Positions 63,601 through 63,777 of a DNA stretch of 63,777 nucleotides are shown here, piece by piece. The DNA comes from Nitrospira sp. (GTDB lineage Bacteria; Nitrospirota; Nitrospiria; Nitrospirales; Nitrospiraceae): assembly GCA_018242685.1 (NCBI GenBank), contig JAFEBM010000050.1:1-63777 (forward strand). The letters run 5' to 3'. Made by a program: the position numbers and the translations under genes. The first letter of the stretch is position 1. Each line of letters begins with the position of its first letter. The notes beneath the pieces are model-generated. The model searched no databases, was not told where the DNA came from, and saw nothing but the letters and a program-made list of their open reading frames with translations.

Positions 63601-63777
63601 ACCGCCGACAGGTAGCGGGCGAGCTAACCGCTCACCTGGAAACCATGGGCTGGATGGTGACAGGGCGACTCACAACCCAGCACCCACAGCGCCGGACCTC
63701 TCTGCATACGTACATCCCTTCCGCAACGTTCGTGCCATGTCGGTTTGTAGTCTCTAGAGCGTTTTCTATTTAGCCAT

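Overview
The window is about 64 kb of moderately GC-rich bacterial DNA, densely coding on both strands. The gene content is an outer-membrane-bearing, respiratory, cytochrome- and copper-protein-rich organism with many PAS-type sensor kinases. I think a Nitrospira-like member of the Nitrospirota is most likely. That is an inference from protein character (giant multicopper oxidase, multihaem cytochromes, SmbP-like protein, phosphoketolase/acetate kinase pair), because no database search or rRNA gene was available. I saw no tRNA, rRNA, CRISPR array or intact insertion sequence.

Layout. 0.4-10.5 kb: one very large FAAL-initiated nonribosomal peptide synthetase followed by its Sfp-type phosphopantetheinyl transferase, a compact two-gene lipopeptide pathway. 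10.5-14.2 kb: an Mla/Mce-type lipid transport operon (permease, ATPase, MCE protein, lipoprotein). 14.3-17.1 kb: FtsH and an outer-membrane DUF1207-like protein. 17.3-24.5 kb: ackA-phosphoketolase, MarC, an Rnk-like factor, a tandem universal stress protein with a paralogue stump, and an outer-membrane barrel. 24.5-32.2 kb: a ribosome-hibernation-like factor, a zinc alcohol dehydrogenase, and an ABC-2/HlyD efflux operon whose last permease is frameshifted.

32.4-44.3 kb is a signalling region: two PAS kinases with near-duplicate first PAS domains, one LuxR-type regulator, three receiver-only proteins, a PDZ protein, a TPR-formylglycine-enzyme-like protein and a small cytochrome. Non-coding repeats (a hairpin with a repeated GCGACA motif) and a 124-bp inverted repeat carried inside two convergent receiver genes lie here. 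44.5-49.3 kb holds CopD-like, pentahaem cytochrome, VTT membrane protein and a second sulfatase-modifying-factor-like protein.

49.4-53.9 kb is a decayed type I restriction-modification island: an hsdR stub, an intact AbiEi/AbiEii toxin-antitoxin pair under a promoter with a perfect 13-bp inverted repeat, an hsdS tail remnant, an intact uncharacterised 567-residue protein with a HEPN-like Rx5H motif, and an hsdM-hsdS deletion fusion. 54.0-61.2 kb is a probable copper redox operon: a 1585-residue multicopper oxidase, a periplasmic protein with a possible sorting-type fold, a cupredoxin-carboxypeptidase-regulatory protein, an unknown secreted protein and a His-rich SmbP-like protein. The right edge holds an outer-membrane protein and a Cys-rich protein with an overlapping or frameshifted 5' part.

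The parts that deserve most attention are the NRPS with a replaced condensation histidine and a cysteine thioesterase, the remodelled restriction island with its retained unknown gene, and the copper oxidase operon.
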